5,495 bases of DNA from Candidatus Hermodarchaeota archaeon (GTDB lineage Archaea; Asgardarchaeota; Hermodarchaeia; Hermodarchaeales; Hermodarchaeaceae), in NCBI GenBank assembly GCA_016840595.1, contig JAEOSA010000142.1, forward strand, positions 1 to 5,495, written 5' to 3'. Position numbers and translations under genes: made by a program. Numbering within the stretch: position 1 is the first letter of the stretch; each line of letters opens with the position of its first letter. Of this stretch, positions 5,355-5,495 are shown piece after piece. The notes beneath the pieces were generated by a model. That model was not told the origin of the DNA. It searched no databases and saw only the letters and a program-made list of their open reading frames with translations.

Positions 5355-5495
5355 ATGAGGCACCGTTTCCGTTTTGGTGCTAGCAATGAAAGGATAATGG
5401 CTGTAATCGAGGACGAATCTGAAGATATTTTTCTGATGAGGATTCGTGCAAAATCGCAGGCACACTGGAGCAGCGTTGAAGGTTATGCGGCATGT
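5355..5495 (+). CDS. Unidentified protein, N-terminal part, cut by window edge
   Basis: An open frame of 47 codons from ATG 5355 runs to the right edge with no stop. It starts 11 nt after the adenylyltransferase stop, preceded by TGGAAG as a poor ribosome binding site. The visible residues begin MRHRFRFGASNERIMAVIED and include EDIFLMRIRAKSQAHW near positions 24-39. There is no signal peptide and no membrane segment in this part, and the composition is that of a soluble protein. I do not recognise a family. An internal in-frame ATG at 5397 (residue 15) is an alternative start. The short gap on the same strand supports an operon with the coenzyme A gene, but this does not define its function. 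Confidence 0.55.
   Translation, partial: MRHRFRFGASNERIMAVIEDESEDIFLMRIRAKSQAHWSSVEGYAAC

Noticed and set aside
1..5495. Mobile element, integration site, CRISPR array or defence system
   Set aside because: No transposase or integrase, no terminal inverted repeats with target duplications, no regularly spaced repeats, and no tRNA-end duplication were seen on either strand.

Overview
The window looks like chromosomal DNA from an archaeon. The evidence is: a tRNA-Thr gene with a 24-nt intron that folds into a canonical bulge-helix-bulge splice site; encoded CCA ends on both tRNA genes; TATA-box promoters at archaeal spacing; an archaeal-type phosphopantetheine adenylyltransferase; a DUF1512-family protein, a family known from archaea; and an Lrp/AsnC-type regulator built as two HTH-plus-sensor halves. 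The 5S rRNA gene has no 16S or 23S gene beside it in the window. An unlinked 5S gene and double Lrp-like regulators would suit an Asgard or related lineage, but the window alone cannot settle the phylum.

Left part (1-3000), all on the minus strand. Read in the direction of transcription, an MFS permease of the NarK/CynX type (1781-2974) comes first, then the Lrp-like regulator (649-1638), then the start of an exported right-handed beta-helix protein (445 down to 1, cut by the window edge). Gaps of about 142 and 197 nt, each with a plausible TATA box, suggest three separate transcripts rather than one operon. The regulator may control the neighbouring permease, but this is inferred only from proximity and weak motif similarity.

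Middle part (3000-3600), a stable-RNA cluster: intron-containing tRNA-Thr(UGU) on the minus strand, diverging from tRNA-Pro(UGG) and 5S rRNA on the plus strand. The 5S gene has a clear TATA box centred about 24 bp upstream. The tRNA genes do not have a clear one, and a 40-nt imperfect hairpin occupies the space just upstream of tRNA-Pro.

Right part (3600-5495), plus strand: the membrane-anchored DUF1512 protein, then phosphopantetheine adenylyltransferase (coenzyme A synthesis), then an unidentified reading frame that runs off the right edge only 11 nt after the adenylyltransferase stop. The last two are probably cotranscribed and the DUF1512 gene may head the same unit.

No mobile element, CRISPR array, phage gene or defence system was seen. 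The window is mostly ordinary chromosomal content with a few local points worth checking.
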